Part shown: positions 63,777 through 64,000 of the stretch, piece after piece
Layout of the letters: each line of letters begins with the position of its first letter
Numbering within the stretch: position 1 is the stretch's first letter
Source of the DNA: Seiridium cupressi
Lineage: Eukaryota > Ascomycota > Sordariomycetes > Amphisphaeriales > Sporocadaceae
Direction of reading: 5' to 3'
Length of the DNA stretch: 64,000 nucleotides
Assembly: GCA_036674765.1 (NCBI GenBank)
Contig: JARVKI010000054.1
Location: 240,025 to 304,024, forward strand
Position numbers and translations under genes: made by a program
Notes under the pieces: model-generated
The model's input: the letters and a program-made list of their open reading frames with translations, nothing else
What the model was told of the DNA's origin: nothing
The model's database searches: none

Positions 63777-63926
63777 TCAACCGGTCGATACTGCTGTTCC
63801 GATACTGGAAACCCTTGAGACGTCCGGCGTGATATCCTTCATTGCGCATAAGGGCATTGCCCTGGTTTCATACTGCCTCTCCAGCCTGGAATTTCCCAAC
63901 TGGCTTTCACCAAGCCCGAACCCCAG

Positions 63927-63927
<1 letters not shown>
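63777..63927 (-). CDS. Possible C-terminal end of an unknown convergent gene (partial)
   Basis: On the minus strand a frame is open from the poly-G edge for about 50 codons, reading GESQLGNSRLERQYETRAMP then CAMKDITPDVSRVSSIGT and a TGA at 63,777-63,779. It has coding-like composition and would be convergent with the complex I gene. No family recognised; the rest lies beyond the poly-G. Confidence 0.3.

Positions 63928-64000
<73 letters not shown>
63928..64000. other. Poly-G run of at least 73, likely sequencing/assembly artefact
   Basis: Uninterrupted G from 63,928 to the end of the window. Such runs commonly come from no-signal cycles on two-colour sequencers or a bad contig end. It truncates the possible coding frame on the minus strand. 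Confidence 0.85.

Noticed and set aside
63928..64000. Terminal poly-G as a telomere
   Set aside because: Pure G with no TTAGGG-type unit, beginning abruptly in what looks like coding sequence; more likely an artefact.

Overview
This is nuclear DNA of a filamentous ascomycete (Pezizomycotina). The evidence is genes with short 49-87 nt spliceosomal introns, an intron-bearing tRNA-Cys, fungal gene families (TRPY/Yvc1 channel, F-box and WD40 families, complex I LYR subunit, mitochondrial E2o), and a 43 kb block carrying the signature of repeat-induced point mutation (RIP): CpA and TpG almost eliminated while CpG, ApC and GpT persist.

Layout. 1-4.4 kb: gene graveyard with a WD40-repeat relic (probably the C-terminus of an NLR-like NACHT-WD40 protein) and a broken F-box gene. 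5.08-6.43 kb: a complete but dead Tc1/mariner transposon with TIRs and a TA duplication; its four transposase stops all fit RIP. 6.74-6.83 kb: tRNA-Cys(GCA), minus strand, 18-nt intron. 8.68-10.84 kb: an intact four-exon Yvc1-type cation channel. 11.87-54.72 kb: gene-free, extremely AT-rich heterochromatin made of nested, RIP-mutated transposons. 54.7-60.5 kb: transition zone with two decayed minus-strand coding relics and a second small AT-rich tract. 60.58-63.66 kb: two divergent mitochondrial genes, KGD2 (minus) and a complex I B22/NDUFB9-like subunit (plus). The window ends in 73 consecutive G, probably an artefact.

The heterochromatin can be read as a stratigraphy. Two copies of a gag-only, LTR-flanked element (U-C-U, about 15.46-31.77 and 45.31-54.45 kb) were each split by a Ty3/gypsy element (15,794-29,618 and 46,806-53,919). 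The first Ty3 element was itself invaded by an inverted relative (16,512-23,004). A solo LTR (31,115-31,592), a hAT-like insertion (34,717-35,409), a 128-bp hAT MITE (38,838-38,965) and an un-RIPed 135-bp LTR-like insert (40,133-40,267) sit in the same block. Target-site duplications, themselves RIP-mutated, and uninterrupted paralogous sites inside this window support most of these junctions.

I found no intact novel gene system. The most notable items are the gag-only retroelement family recognised through its RIP-destroyed zinc knuckle, the internally datable nest, the mosaic escape of LTR halves from RIP, and a GC-AG intron in KGD2 placed directly after the lipoyl-lysine codon.
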